Shown here in pieces: positions 35,989 to 44,088 of a stretch of DNA of 64,000 nt. Location of the stretch: the NCBI GenBank assembly GCA_038235275.1, contig JBBSUC010000003.1, positions 62,001 through 126,000 of the forward strand, in the 5' to 3' direction. How positions within the stretch are numbered: the first letter of the stretch is position 1; the number at the start of each line of letters is the position of its first letter. A model generated the notes under the pieces. It saw only the letters and a list, made by a program, of their open reading frames with translations. It ran no database searches and had not been told where the DNA came from. The stretch comes from Persicitalea sp038235275. GTDB lineage: Bacteria > Bacteroidota > Bacteroidia > Cytophagales > Spirosomataceae. The translations under genes were made by a program, and so were the position numbers.

Positions 35989-38211
35989 ATGCCTCCGCGT
36001 TTTTTGTTTAAAAATCTAACAAAACTGATTCCGGCGTTCCTGCTGTTGGTGGTCGGTCTGACGGGTCAGGTCCAGTCGCAAGACTCCCTGATGGTGGAGG
36101 CGCGCAAGTGGAACCGTGACAAGAATCGGCAGGTAGTCTATTCGGACTGGCTGCCGTTCAAGTCGATGACGGTGGACCGACTGCCCGGCTTCCAGACCCG
36201 GCCCGCGCCGTCCCTGAGCCGCTACGGCGGCGATGCCAGCCGCAAATGGGCGGCTACGGGGTTTATCCGTACCCAGCAAGACCAGGGCCGCTGGTGGCTG
36301 GTGGACCCGGAGGGTCACCCGATGCTGACGGTGGCCGTGAATAGCATCCGCCCCGCGCCCTCCGAGAACAGTCGGCGGGCGTTTACCCAAAATTTCGCCT
36401 CCCCACAGGACTGGTTAGCCGAAACCCAGCGATTGCTGGAACAAAATGGCTTCAACGGCGCGGGTTCGTGGTCGGATATTCCAGCCATTCAGGCCTACAA
36501 CCGCCAGGCGGAACGACCCATCACCTACGCCACGATGTTCAATTTCCTGACCACTTTTGCCAAAGAGCAGGCCAAAACCCGCCCCGCGAGCCGGGAAGTG
36601 CCGAATCCAGCGCTGGTGTTCGAGCCGGAGTGGGCGGCCTTCTGCGAAAGCCACGCCGGTCAGGCCGATGCCTACCGGGAGGACGCCAACGTGCTGGGCC
36701 ATTTTTCGGACAATGAAATCCCTTTCTCGGCCACGCTGTTGCCCCAACTGCTCGCCCTCCGCGATCCAGAGCAGCCCGCCTACGTCGCTGCCTTACAGTG
36801 GCTGCAAACCCAGAAGGCCGATTCCACGCATCTGACTGATGACTTAAAAGACGCCTTCGTGGGTTTTATGGCTGAAAAGTACTACCAGGCGGTGGGCCCG
36901 GCTTTGAAAAAGCACGATCCTAACCACCTGTACCTTGGAACGCGCCTGCACGGTTCTGCCAAATTCAACCGCGCCATTTTCACCGCCGCCGAACCATTCG
37001 TAGATCTGGTCTCCATCAATTTTTACGGTCGTTGGCAGCCCGACCTGCCCGCGACCTCCCAATGGGCCAAATGGACGACGAAGCCCTTTTTCATCACCGA
37101 ATTTTACACTAAATCGGAAGATTCGGGTCTGAGCAACGTAGCCGGGGCGGGCTGGCTCGTGCATAAAGAAACCGACCGAGGCATTCACTACCAGACCTTT
37201 GGGCTGGCTTTGCTGCAAGCCAAAAATTGCGTGGGCTGGCACTGGTTCCGCTACCAGGACAACGACCCCTCCGAACCCGGCACCGACAAGCCCGACATGG
37301 GTTCTAACAAGGGCATCGTGGACACGAAGTACCAGCCCTACCCCCGGCTGCTGGCGGCCATGAAGAGCCTGAATCAGAATATATTTGGTCTAATTGACTT
37401 TTTCGATAAAACTCCTGTCAACCTGGTGATGAATCAGAAAGCCGACACCTGTACCCAACCCGATCCCAACTTTCATGTGTACCTGCTGATGGGTCAATCA
37501 AATATGGCGGGGCGCGGGCCGATTACCGAAGTGCTAAAAAATGCCGGCAACGCTCGGGTCTTTATGCTCAACGCAAGCGGCGAATGGGTGCCCGCCCGGC
37601 ATCCGCTGCATTTCGATAAGCCCAGTGTGGCCGGCGTGGGTCCGGGGCTTTCTTTCGGCGTGGCGATGGCAGAAGCCAACCCCAATGTCCGCATCGGACT
37701 GGTCCCCTGCGCGGTGGGTGGCACCAGCATCAGTCGCTGGCAACCCGGTGCTTACGACGAAGCCACCAAAACCCATCCCTACGACGATGCCGTACAGCGC
37801 ATTGAAAATGCTATGCGCTGTGGCGTGGTGAAAGGGATGCTCTGGCATCAGGGCGAATCGGATAGTAATCCAGCCGACGCGGCGGTGTACCTACCCAAAC
37901 TGGCCGAACTCATTGCCCGCATCAGAAAGCTGACTGGCCAGCTCGATTTGCCCGTGGTAGCGGGAGAGCTGGGGCAGTATAAGGACGTTTATAAACCGAT
38001 TAACAACGAACTGCACAAATTGTCGTCCGAGGTACCCCACACCGCCCTGGCGACCTCCGAGGGTCTAGTCGACAAGGGCGACCACACGCATTTCGACGGG
38101 GCTTCGGCTGACGAATACGGTCGACGCTTCGCCGCCCGGATGCTGAAGCTGCAAGCCACCGCTACCCCGCGTGAGAAATCACACAAAGCCAAAATGAATA
38201 AAATTCGCTGA
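35989..38211 (+). CDS. Fusion of agarase-like glycoside hydrolase and SASA-type acetylesterase
   Basis: 740 residues with a signal peptide. Residues about 85-475 form an agarase-like, clan GH-A type module (GRWWLVDPEGHPMLTVAVNSIRP; acid/base candidate Glu243 in FSDNEIPF; nucleophile candidate Glu371 in FFITEFYT; GWHWFRYQDNDP). Residues about 495-720 form an SGNH esterase of the sialate/xylan acetylesterase type (Pfam SASA): GQSNMAGRG with Ser504, WHQGESDS, and DHTHFDG with Asp698/His701. The pair implies an acetylated polysaccharide substrate. Whether it is truly an agarose-like polymer is not known. The C-terminal tail is basic. Confidence 0.85.
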   Translation: MPPRFLFKNLTKLIPAFLLLVVGLTGQVQSQDSLMVEARKWNRDKNRQVVYSDWLPFKSMTVDRLPGFQTRPAPSLSRYGGDASRKWAATGFIRTQQDQGRWWLVDPEGHPMLTVAVNSIRPAPSENSRRAFTQNFASPQDWLAETQRLLEQNGFNGAGSWSDIPAIQAYNRQAERPITYATMFNFLTTFAKEQAKTRPASREVPNPALVFEPEWAAFCESHAGQADAYREDANVLGHFSDNEIPFSATLLPQLLALRDPEQPAYVAALQWLQTQKADSTHLTDDLKDAFVGFMAEKYYQAVGPALKKHDPNHLYLGTRLHGSAKFNRAIFTAAEPFVDLVSINFYGRWQPDLPATSQWAKWTTKPFFITEFYTKSEDSGLSNVAGAGWLVHKETDRGIHYQTFGLALLQAKNCVGWHWFRYQDNDPSEPGTDKPDMGSNKGIVDTKYQPYPRLLAAMKSLNQNIFGLIDFFDKTPVNLVMNQKADTCTQPDPNFHVYLLMGQSNMAGRGPITEVLKNAGNARVFMLNASGEWVPARHPLHFDKPSVAGVGPGLSFGVAMAEANPNVRIGLVPCAVGGTSISRWQPGAYDEATKTHPYDDAVQRIENAMRCGVVKGMLWHQGESDSNPADAAVYLPKLAELIARIRKLTGQLDLPVVAGELGQYKDVYKPINNELHKLSSEVPHTALATSEGLVDKGDHTHFDGASADEYGRRFAARMLKLQATATPREKSHKAKMNKIR

Positions 38212-38332
38212 GGGAAGCTGTCGCTATTATTCTCTGACTGACGATAGTTTGGTTAGCCTCAGGCATAATGTACTGGACCAAAAGCGTTGCGTCGCATGAT
38301 TCACAAGAATGTTTTCTCCTGCTCCTACCCCA

Positions 38333-38974
38333 TCACAGCATCGCCATCGTAAACTGGTCGCGAATTTCGCCGGGGTGCACTTCCAACACATTGGCCAGCA
38401 CCAGCAGAATCAGCGTTCGTGAGGCCATGTTGCGAGTGATGCCCACCGAGCTGGCGAACGAGTCGACGGTGACGCTTTGCTGGGTATCGAGCAACTGCAT
38501 CAGTTTCTTCTCCTTCTCGCCGTAGTTGAAGCGGACGTCGCGCTGGCGGCGGGTGCGTTTCATGATTTCGCGCATCTCGCGACTGGCCTGCACCGAGCGG
38601 TCCTTCACCCGCACGTAGGTTTTCTTTTGGCCGGACTCTTCCAACACAGCGTGGGGCTTATCAGGACTACGGGGAATATGAAACACCAGCACATCGCGCT
38701 CGTCGGTGAGCGGTATGCGCTCGATGTGGTAGGGAAGTTCGGGAACGCAGAGCTTCTGGATGGCCCGCTCAAGAATGTATTCGTCCTCGTCGGCGTATTT
38801 GAGGCCCTTGATACTTTTGTCGTCGCCGATACCGACGAGCAATTTACCGCCCCCGGAGTTGGCAAAGGCTACCATTTCCCGGACTATTTTTTCGGGGTGG
38901 CTGGATTTTAGCTTAAATTCCAGGTAATCGCCCTCGCCTTGCCGGACTAGCTCCCGGAGTGTTCGTAGGTCCAT
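38333..38974 (-). CDS. AlbA_2 (Schlafen-like) domain protein with C-terminal winged helix
   Basis: 213 residues from the ATG at 38974; a TTG four codons upstream is the alternative. The N-terminal AlbA_2 domain shows EFKLKSSHPEKIVREMVAFANSGGGKLLVGIGDD and YVRVKDRSVQASREMREIM. The C-terminal 60 residues look like a winged helix (QLLDTQQSVTVDSFASSVGITRNMASRTLILLVLANVLEVH). Such proteins are putative nucleic-acid-binding regulators in Bacteroidota. Function unknown. It stands alone between the polysaccharide operon and crtZ. Confidence 0.8.
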   Translation of the reverse strand: MDLRTLRELVRQGEGDYLEFKLKSSHPEKIVREMVAFANSGGGKLLVGIGDDKSIKGLKYADEDEYILERAIQKLCVPELPYHIERIPLTDERDVLVFHIPRSPDKPHAVLEESGQKKTYVRVKDRSVQASREMREIMKRTRRQRDVRFNYGEKEKKLMQLLDTQQSVTVDSFASSVGITRNMASRTLILLVLANVLEVHPGEIRDQFTMAML

Positions 38975-39149
38975 CGTTCGTGGCAATTTGATGGAAAATA
39001 GGTTTTCTAAAAGTAGGTATTTTTGTGCTTCTGAAAAAAAGCACTTCCAAATATTTTTCTCAACATTTGTTCTCTTCAGAATGTTTTTTGTGGAAATCCC
39101 GTTCCCCGAAAAGGCAGGGCGGTGTTTCTCAGTTTTTTAGATCAAACTC

Positions 39150-39635
39150 ATGAATTTGTTACTCAACATAGTATTAATGCTGGCGACCTTCTTGTTCATG
39201 GAAGGCTTCGCCTGGTTCACGCACAAGTACATCATGCACGGCGTCATGTGGCGCTGGCACGAATCGCACCACGCGCCGCACAAGCACTGGTGGGAGCGTA
39301 ACGACTGGTTCGGTATTATTTTCGGCATCACGGCCACGGCGCTCATCGTGCTGGGGTCGGAAGTGGCCTCGCTGCGGTTTATGATGTGGATAGGCTTCGG
39401 CATCTCCCTTTACGGCCTGGCCTACTTCGTTTTTCACGACGTGATCGTCCACCGCCGTATCAAAACCAAATACCAACCGCGCAGCCCCTACATGAAACGT
39501 ATCATGAAGGCGCACTACGTTCACCACAAAGTCCACGAGCGCGAGGGGGCTGAAGCCTTCGGGTTTCTTTACGCTCCCAAAAAATATGAGGCGAAGGCCA
39601 TGACCAAGGCCAGAAGTGAGCTGGAGACAAAATAA
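39150..39635 (+). CDS. crtZ: Beta-carotene hydroxylase (fatty acid hydroxylase superfamily)
   Basis: 161 residues, the usual CrtZ size. It has membrane helices and the full set of iron-binding histidines: HKYIMH (25-30), HESHH (37-41), HDVIVH (96-101) and HYVHH (122-126). It adds 3-hydroxyl groups to carotenoid rings to give zeaxanthin-type pigments. No other carotenoid gene is nearby. A terminator follows directly. Confidence 0.92.
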   Translation: MNLLLNIVLMLATFLFMEGFAWFTHKYIMHGVMWRWHESHHAPHKHWWERNDWFGIIFGITATALIVLGSEVASLRFMMWIGFGISLYGLAYFVFHDVIVHRRIKTKYQPRSPYMKRIMKAHYVHHKVHEREGAEAFGFLYAPKKYEAKAMTKARSELETK

Positions 39636-39662
39636 AAAAGACGCCCGAAAGCGTCTTTTTTT
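39634..39662 (+). terminator. Intrinsic terminator after crtZ
   Basis: The stem AAAAAGACGC / GCGTCTTTTT with loop CCGAAA ends in a run of T. It directly overlaps the crtZ stop region. The A-run on the other side could make it bidirectional for the convergent DUF2795 gene. Confidence 0.85.
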
Positions 39663-39754
39663 GCAAAAAGTATGAATTAGAAAGACGATCAGTCCCAGGC
39701 AAGATCAAGCCGACTGCCGATAGCCATCCCGCAGCGGCGTACCGTGCCGGAAGC

Positions 39755-39976
39755 CTAATATTCGTCTTCGTTGAAAAAGAAGTCTTCCTTCGTTGGGTAA
39801 TCGGGCCAAATCTCCTCGATGCTTTCGTAGGGCTGACCGTCGTCCTCGAGTTCTTGTAGGTTTTCGACTACCTCCAGTGGCGCTCCGGTACGAATGGCAA
39901 AGTCGATAAGCTCGTCCTTGGTAGCTGGCCAGGGCGCATCTTCCAAATAGGATGCCAGTTCTAGTGTCCAGTACAT
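39755..39976 (-). CDS. DUF2795 family small acidic protein
   Basis: 73 residues, very acidic, with the near-invariant Bacteroidota DUF2795 sequence: WTLELASYLEDAPWPATKDELIDFAIRTG, PLEVVENLQELEDDG, YESIEEIWPDYPTKEDFFFNEDEY. Function unknown; soluble and probably cytosolic. It stands alone. A TAAATTTG (39988-39995, minus strand) fits a -7 element but has no properly spaced -33. Confidence 0.85.
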   Translation of the reverse strand: MYWTLELASYLEDAPWPATKDELIDFAIRTGAPLEVVENLQELEDDGQPYESIEEIWPDYPTKEDFFFNEDEY

Positions 39977-40185
39977 AATGTCAAAATCAAATTTAGTGTT
40001 CAGTTCATTTTTTGGAGTGCAAAAGTATAAAATTCTGCATCTTCCGGTAGTTTTTAACAGGTTTTTTTAGAAAAAATTCTTGTTCCTATTGATTTATTTT
40101 TTATACAAATATAAACTTCAATCTATCAGCCAGTTAAGCACAGCAGATACAATCGGCATTGCTGCCACTAACCAAAAATAATCAA

Positions 40186-40944
40186 ATGAAAATTGAAGTC
40201 TGCGCCTATTCTCTGGAATCCTGCCTTAACGCCCAACAGGCCGGCGCCGCCCGCGTAGAACTCTGCGGTGGCCTGGGCGAAGGCGGCACCACGCCCAGCG
40301 CGGGCCTGATCGCAGCGGTGCGCGAAAATATTCAAATCGACCTTTACGTAATGATTCGGCCCCGAGGCGGCGACTTCGTCTATGAAAAATCGGAAATAGA
40401 CGTCATGCGCCGCGACATCGACATCGCCAAGTCCCTGGGAGTCGACGGCGTGGTACTTGGCGTTCTGTTGCCCAACGGCGAAGTCGATGTACGCCGCACC
40501 AGCGACTTGGTAAAACACGCTCAGCCGCTTGGCGTCACTTTCCATCGCGCCTTCGACCTGACGCCCGACCCACTCGCTGCCTTAGAAGCCATTATTGAAG
40601 CGGGTTGTGAGCGCATCCTCACTTCCGGTCAAAAGTCAACCGCTCCGCAAGGAGCCAAGCTGCTGGCAGAATTGGTAAAGCAAGCAAGCGGCCGAATCGA
40701 AATCATGGCAGGCGGCGGTGTGTCGGCGGCGAACGCGGCAGAACTGGCCGCCACGGGCGTGGACGCGCTCCACCTGACTGGTAAAGCCTTCCGACCCGGG
40801 CGGCAGACGTACTTCCCGGCGGATATTTCGATGGCGGGTGAAATCCCCGACGAGCGCAGCGTCCTCTACACCGATCCCGAGCGAGTGGCGGTGGTGGTGA
40901 GATTAGCTGCTTTCCCGCTAAAAACCCGTATTTTTGGCTTTTAA
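40186..40944 (+). CDS. cutC: CutC family protein (copper homeostasis protein)
   Basis: 252 residues from the ATG at 40186 (MKIEVCAYSLESCLNAQQAGAARVELCGGLGEGGTTPS). An earlier in-frame start at 40159 lies in the AT-rich leader. TIM-barrel CutC landmarks are MIRPRGGDFVYEKSE, DGVVLGVLLPNGEVD, TFHRAFDLTPDPLAALE, ERILTSGQ and IMAGGGVSAANAAELAATGVDALHLTG. The family name reflects an old copper phenotype; its biochemical role is uncertain. ruvB follows after 17 nt, so the two are probably co-transcribed. Confidence 0.93.
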   Translation: MKIEVCAYSLESCLNAQQAGAARVELCGGLGEGGTTPSAGLIAAVRENIQIDLYVMIRPRGGDFVYEKSEIDVMRRDIDIAKSLGVDGVVLGVLLPNGEVDVRRTSDLVKHAQPLGVTFHRAFDLTPDPLAALEAIIEAGCERILTSGQKSTAPQGAKLLAELVKQASGRIEIMAGGGVSAANAAELAATGVDALHLTGKAFRPGRQTYFPADISMAGEIPDERSVLYTDPERVAVVVRLAAFPLKTRIFGF

Positions 40945-40961
40945 GAATAGTAAAAGAAGCC

Positions 40962-41987
40962 ATGCGAAAAGAATACATGAGCGGGGAAGGCGAAAGCCTG
41001 TCCAATACCGAAAAAGACATAGAAAGGGCGCTACGACCACTGTCGTTCGAGGATTTTACGGGCCAGGAGAAAATTCTGGAAAACCTGAAAATCTTTGTGA
41101 AAGCCGCCAAGCAACGCGGCGACGCCCTGGATCACGTGCTACTGCACGGCCCGCCGGGCCTGGGCAAGACCACCCTCTCACACATCGTGGCCAACGAACT
41201 GGGGGCCAATATCAAGATTACATCCGGCCCGGTGATGGATAAGCCCAGCGACCTGGCCGGACTACTGACCAACCTGCAGTCCGGTGACGTCCTTTTCATC
41301 GACGAAATCCACCGCCTCAACCCCATTGTGGAGGAATACCTCTACTCGGCGATGGAGGATTATAAGATCGATATCATGCTAGACAGCGGCCCCAACGCCC
41401 GTTCGGTGCAAATCGGCCTGAATCCGTTCACCCTAGTGGGTGCCACCACCCGCGCCGGTCTGCTGACTTCGCCGCTGCGGGCGCGCTTCGGCATCAACGC
41501 CCGACTGGAATACTACGATGCCAAACTACTGACGACTATCGTCCTGCGTTCGGCAGATTTGCTCGGCTCGCCCATCGACGACGAAGCGGCCTACGAATTG
41601 GCCCGCCGTAGCCGGGGGACGCCCCGCATTGCCAACAACCTGCTGCGCCGCACCCGCGATTTTGCGCAGGTGAAAGGCGATGGCCACATCACGGTCGCCA
41701 TCGCCGAAATGGCCCTCACCGCCCTCGATGTGGACCAAAACGGTTTGGACGAAATGGACAACCGCATCCTGACCACCATTATTGAGAAGTTTAAGGGCGG
41801 TCCCGTCGGTCTATCCACCATCGCCACGGCTTGCAGCGAAGAGGCCGAAACAATTGAAGAGGTGTACGAGCCGTTCTTAATCCAGGAAGGTTACCTTAAG
41901 CGCACCGCTCGTGGCCGCGAAGCCACCGAAATGGCTTACCGCCATTTGGGCATCCTGCCAAGGCATAAAACGGGGGAATTATTCTAG
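40962..41987 (+). CDS. ruvB: Holliday junction branch-migration helicase RuvB
   Basis: 341 residues. AAA+ motor of the RuvABC resolvasome. Walker A GPPGLGKTT (63-71), Walker B LFIDEIH (111-117), the RuvB-specific beta hairpin NARSVQIGLNPFTLVGATTRAGLL, sensor 2 SRGTPRIANNLLRR and the C-terminal winged helix (GYLKRTARGREATEMAYRHLG) are all present. It follows cutC closely. An internal ATG six codons in is an alternative start. Confidence 0.97.
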   Translation: MRKEYMSGEGESLSNTEKDIERALRPLSFEDFTGQEKILENLKIFVKAAKQRGDALDHVLLHGPPGLGKTTLSHIVANELGANIKITSGPVMDKPSDLAGLLTNLQSGDVLFIDEIHRLNPIVEEYLYSAMEDYKIDIMLDSGPNARSVQIGLNPFTLVGATTRAGLLTSPLRARFGINARLEYYDAKLLTTIVLRSADLLGSPIDDEAAYELARRSRGTPRIANNLLRRTRDFAQVKGDGHITVAIAEMALTALDVDQNGLDEMDNRILTTIIEKFKGGPVGLSTIATACSEEAETIEEVYEPFLIQEGYLKRTARGREATEMAYRHLGILPRHKTGELF

Positions 41988-42008
41988 GGTGAAGCCTTAT
42001 TAGAGTGT

Positions 42009-42131
42009 GGGTCAAAGGTTGAAGGGTCAAACGGTTGAGGGCTTTCAATGACGCGGATTATACATAGTGGGGCAGCTTGGCGTAAAATGCCGATTAACCT
42101 TTTAACCATTAACCATTTGACCCTTTAACCC
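42009..42131. repeat. Inverted-repeat spacer, GGTTAA/GGGTCAAA word family
   Basis: The left cluster at 42009-42041 (words such as GGGTCAAAGGTTGAAGGG) faces the right cluster at 42094-42131 (words such as TTAACCATTAACCATTTG). The best paired segments are 42022-42041 with 42106-42125, 17 of 20 positions complementary. Same vocabulary as 8069-8247. Located between ruvB and the NUDIX gene. Confidence 0.75.
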
Positions 42132-42151
42132 TTTTTCTTCAAACTCTCCCG

Positions 42152-42181
42152 TTGCCATACCGTCGCCTTGTCGTACCTTTG
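42152..42181 (+). promoter_or_regulatory. Bacteroidota-type promoter of the NUDIX gene
   Basis: TTG at 42152-42154, a 19-nt spacer and TACCTTTG at 42174-42181 fit the consensus well. The ATG is 25 nt further on. Confidence 0.7.
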
Positions 42182-42205
42182 CAGCCGAAAACTAAAAAAG
42201 GGAAA

Positions 42206-42706
42206 ATGCCAGTATCGGACATCATATTGAAACCACTCGTGCGAGTACCCTGCGCCATTATCGAGCGCGGCGGGAAAGTGTTGACTGCCCAGCGCAGCGC
42301 GGGCGGTTCGCTGGCTATGAAGTGGGAGTTTCCCGGCGGCAAGTTGGAAGCCGATGAAACCGATGAAGAAGGCCTGATCCGCGAAATTCGCGAAGAACTG
42401 TGCGTGGAAATTCGGATTGGCGAGCGGCTACCCGTTACCGATCGCGACGATATCTGGCGCACGATTCGGCTGGTGCCTTTCGTGTGTGAATTGGCTACCG
42501 AGGAAATCATCCTCACCGAACACGAGCAGGTTCTCTGGCTCACGCCCAGCGAACTGCCCGAGCTGGATTGGGCCGAGGCCGACCGGGACGTGCTGCTGAA
42601 TTACTTCAAATACCTGGAGAGCAGGCGTCCCCAGCCACAGCCCAGGTTGCGGCTGACCCGTCGTCCGCCGCAGAATTTCTCTATTTCTCCCGAAAAAACA
42701 TCGTAA
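42206..42706 (+). CDS. NUDIX hydrolase, MutT/NTP pyrophosphohydrolase type
   Basis: 166 residues from the ATG at 42206 (MPVSDIILKPLVRVPCAIIERGGKVLTAQR). A start at 42152 would place the promoter inside the gene. The NUDIX box is complete: GGKLEADETDEEGLIREIREEL, preceded by MKWEFPGG. This form is typical of (deoxy)nucleoside triphosphate pyrophosphohydrolases that clean up damaged nucleotides. A Pro/Arg-rich C-terminal tail overlaps the convergent der gene by 26 nt. Confidence 0.88.
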   Translation: MPVSDIILKPLVRVPCAIIERGGKVLTAQRSAGGSLAMKWEFPGGKLEADETDEEGLIREIREELCVEIRIGERLPVTDRDDIWRTIRLVPFVCELATEEIILTEHEQVLWLTPSELPELDWAEADRDVLLNYFKYLESRRPQPQPRLRLTRRPPQNFSISPEKTS

Positions 42707-43991
42707 GCGGCACGCCCGTAAAGTCGAAGTGCTCGCGCATCCGGTTTTCGAGGTAGCGCACGTAGGGTTCCTTGATGTACTTGGGGTGGTTGCAGAAAAA
42801 CACGAACGTCGGCGAGGGCGTCGGCAACTGGATCATGTACTTGATCTTGATGAGCTTACCCTTAAAAGCCGGCGGCGGGTAGTTGGCGATTACCTGCTGC
42901 ATCACCTCATTGAGCTTGGAGGTCGTAATTTTGCGGTGCTTGTTCTCGTACACTTCCATCGCCTTTTCCATTACCTGAAAAATCCGCTGCTTTTCCAGCA
43001 CTGAGGCGAAGACGATGGGCATATAATTCATTGGAGCCAGGCGCTCGAGCATGGCCTTCGATAATTGGTCGACGCTTTTATGATCCTTCTCCACCGCGTC
43101 CCATTTGTTGACCATTATCACGATACCCTTCTTAGCCTTGTCGGCCTGACCGATAAGCGTCATGTCCTGGCCTTCCAGTCCATTCTGGGCATCCAGCATC
43201 ACGATGCAGACGTCCGACTCTTCCATCGCCTTGACGGAACGAATGGTAGAGTAAAACTCGATGTCCTCCTTCACCCGCGACTTCCGGCGCATGCCGGCCG
43301 TGTCGATCAGGATATACTCCCGGCCAAATGCCTTGTAAGGTGTGTGAATAGCGTCGCGCGTGGTACCCGCGATGTCAGTCACGATGCTGCGCTCGGTCCC
43401 CGTCAGCACGTTCAGAAAGGAAGATTTGCCCACGTTCGGCCGACCTACGATGGCGATGCGGGGAATGCCCTCGTCAGGATTCTCGACACCCGTTACGTCG
43501 AAGTACTTAATGACTTCGTCCAGCAGATCCCCCGTACCGTAACCCGTTTGGGAAGAGATCGGGAAAATTTCCTCACCCAATCCCAGCTCATAAAATTCTG
43601 CCGAGCCATGGTAGCGTTCGAGCGATTCGGCCTTGTTGGCGACCATCAGCACGGGCTTTTTGTAGCGCCTCAACACGTTGGCAAACTCCTTGTCCAGCTC
43701 CGTTAACCCACTCATGGTGTCCACCATAAACAGCACCACCGACGATTCCTCGATGGCCAACTCGACCTGATCGCGGATAGCGCCCTCGAAAACATCCTCC
43801 GAGCCCACCACGTAGCCACCCGTATCGATGACGGTGAAATATTGCCCCGACCACTGGGCATGGCCGTAGTGGCGGTCGCGCGTTACGCCGCTTTCATTGT
43901 CCATGATCGCCTTGCGTTCTTCGATCAGGCGGTTGAAAAGGGTTGACTTCCCCACGTTGGGGCGTCCTACTATTGATACTATATTTGGCAT
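42681..43991 (-). CDS. der: Ribosome-associated GTPase Der (EngA)
   Basis: 436 residues. Two tandem G domains (first GRPNVGKSTLFN near residue 8, second GRPNVGKSSFLN near 180) with their G3 DTGG/DTAG motifs and NKAE/NKWD G4 motifs, then a C-terminal KH-like domain ending LENRMREHFDFTGVPLTMFFREK. Needed for maturation of the 50S subunit. It follows era on the same strand, with an inverted repeat in the 97-nt gap. Confidence 0.97.
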   Translation of the reverse strand: MPNIVSIVGRPNVGKSTLFNRLIEERKAIMDNESGVTRDRHYGHAQWSGQYFTVIDTGGYVVGSEDVFEGAIRDQVELAIEESSVVLFMVDTMSGLTELDKEFANVLRRYKKPVLMVANKAESLERYHGSAEFYELGLGEEIFPISSQTGYGTGDLLDEVIKYFDVTGVENPDEGIPRIAIVGRPNVGKSSFLNVLTGTERSIVTDIAGTTRDAIHTPYKAFGREYILIDTAGMRRKSRVKEDIEFYSTIRSVKAMEESDVCIVMLDAQNGLEGQDMTLIGQADKAKKGIVIMVNKWDAVEKDHKSVDQLSKAMLERLAPMNYMPIVFASVLEKQRIFQVMEKAMEVYENKHRKITTSKLNEVMQQVIANYPPPAFKGKLIKIKYMIQLPTPSPTFVFFCNHPKYIKEPYVRYLENRMREHFDFTGVPLTMFFREK

Positions 43992-44017
43992 ATAATTAAT
44001 GTCGGAATGTCGGAATT

Positions 44018-44079
44018 AGTGAATGTCGGAATAATGGAATTGTCCTGCGAAAGCAATATTCCCTATTCCGACATTCACT
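44018..44079. repeat. Perfect 16-bp inverted repeat between era and der
   Basis: AGTGAATGTCGGAATA (44018-44033) and TATTCCGACATTCACT (44064-44079) are perfect inverted copies with a 30-nt loop. Further GTCGGAAT and ATTCAC words flank them. The element fills the era-der gap inside what looks like one transcription unit and has no U-tract in the minus orientation. Confidence 0.85.
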
Positions 44080-44088
44080 CATTCACAA

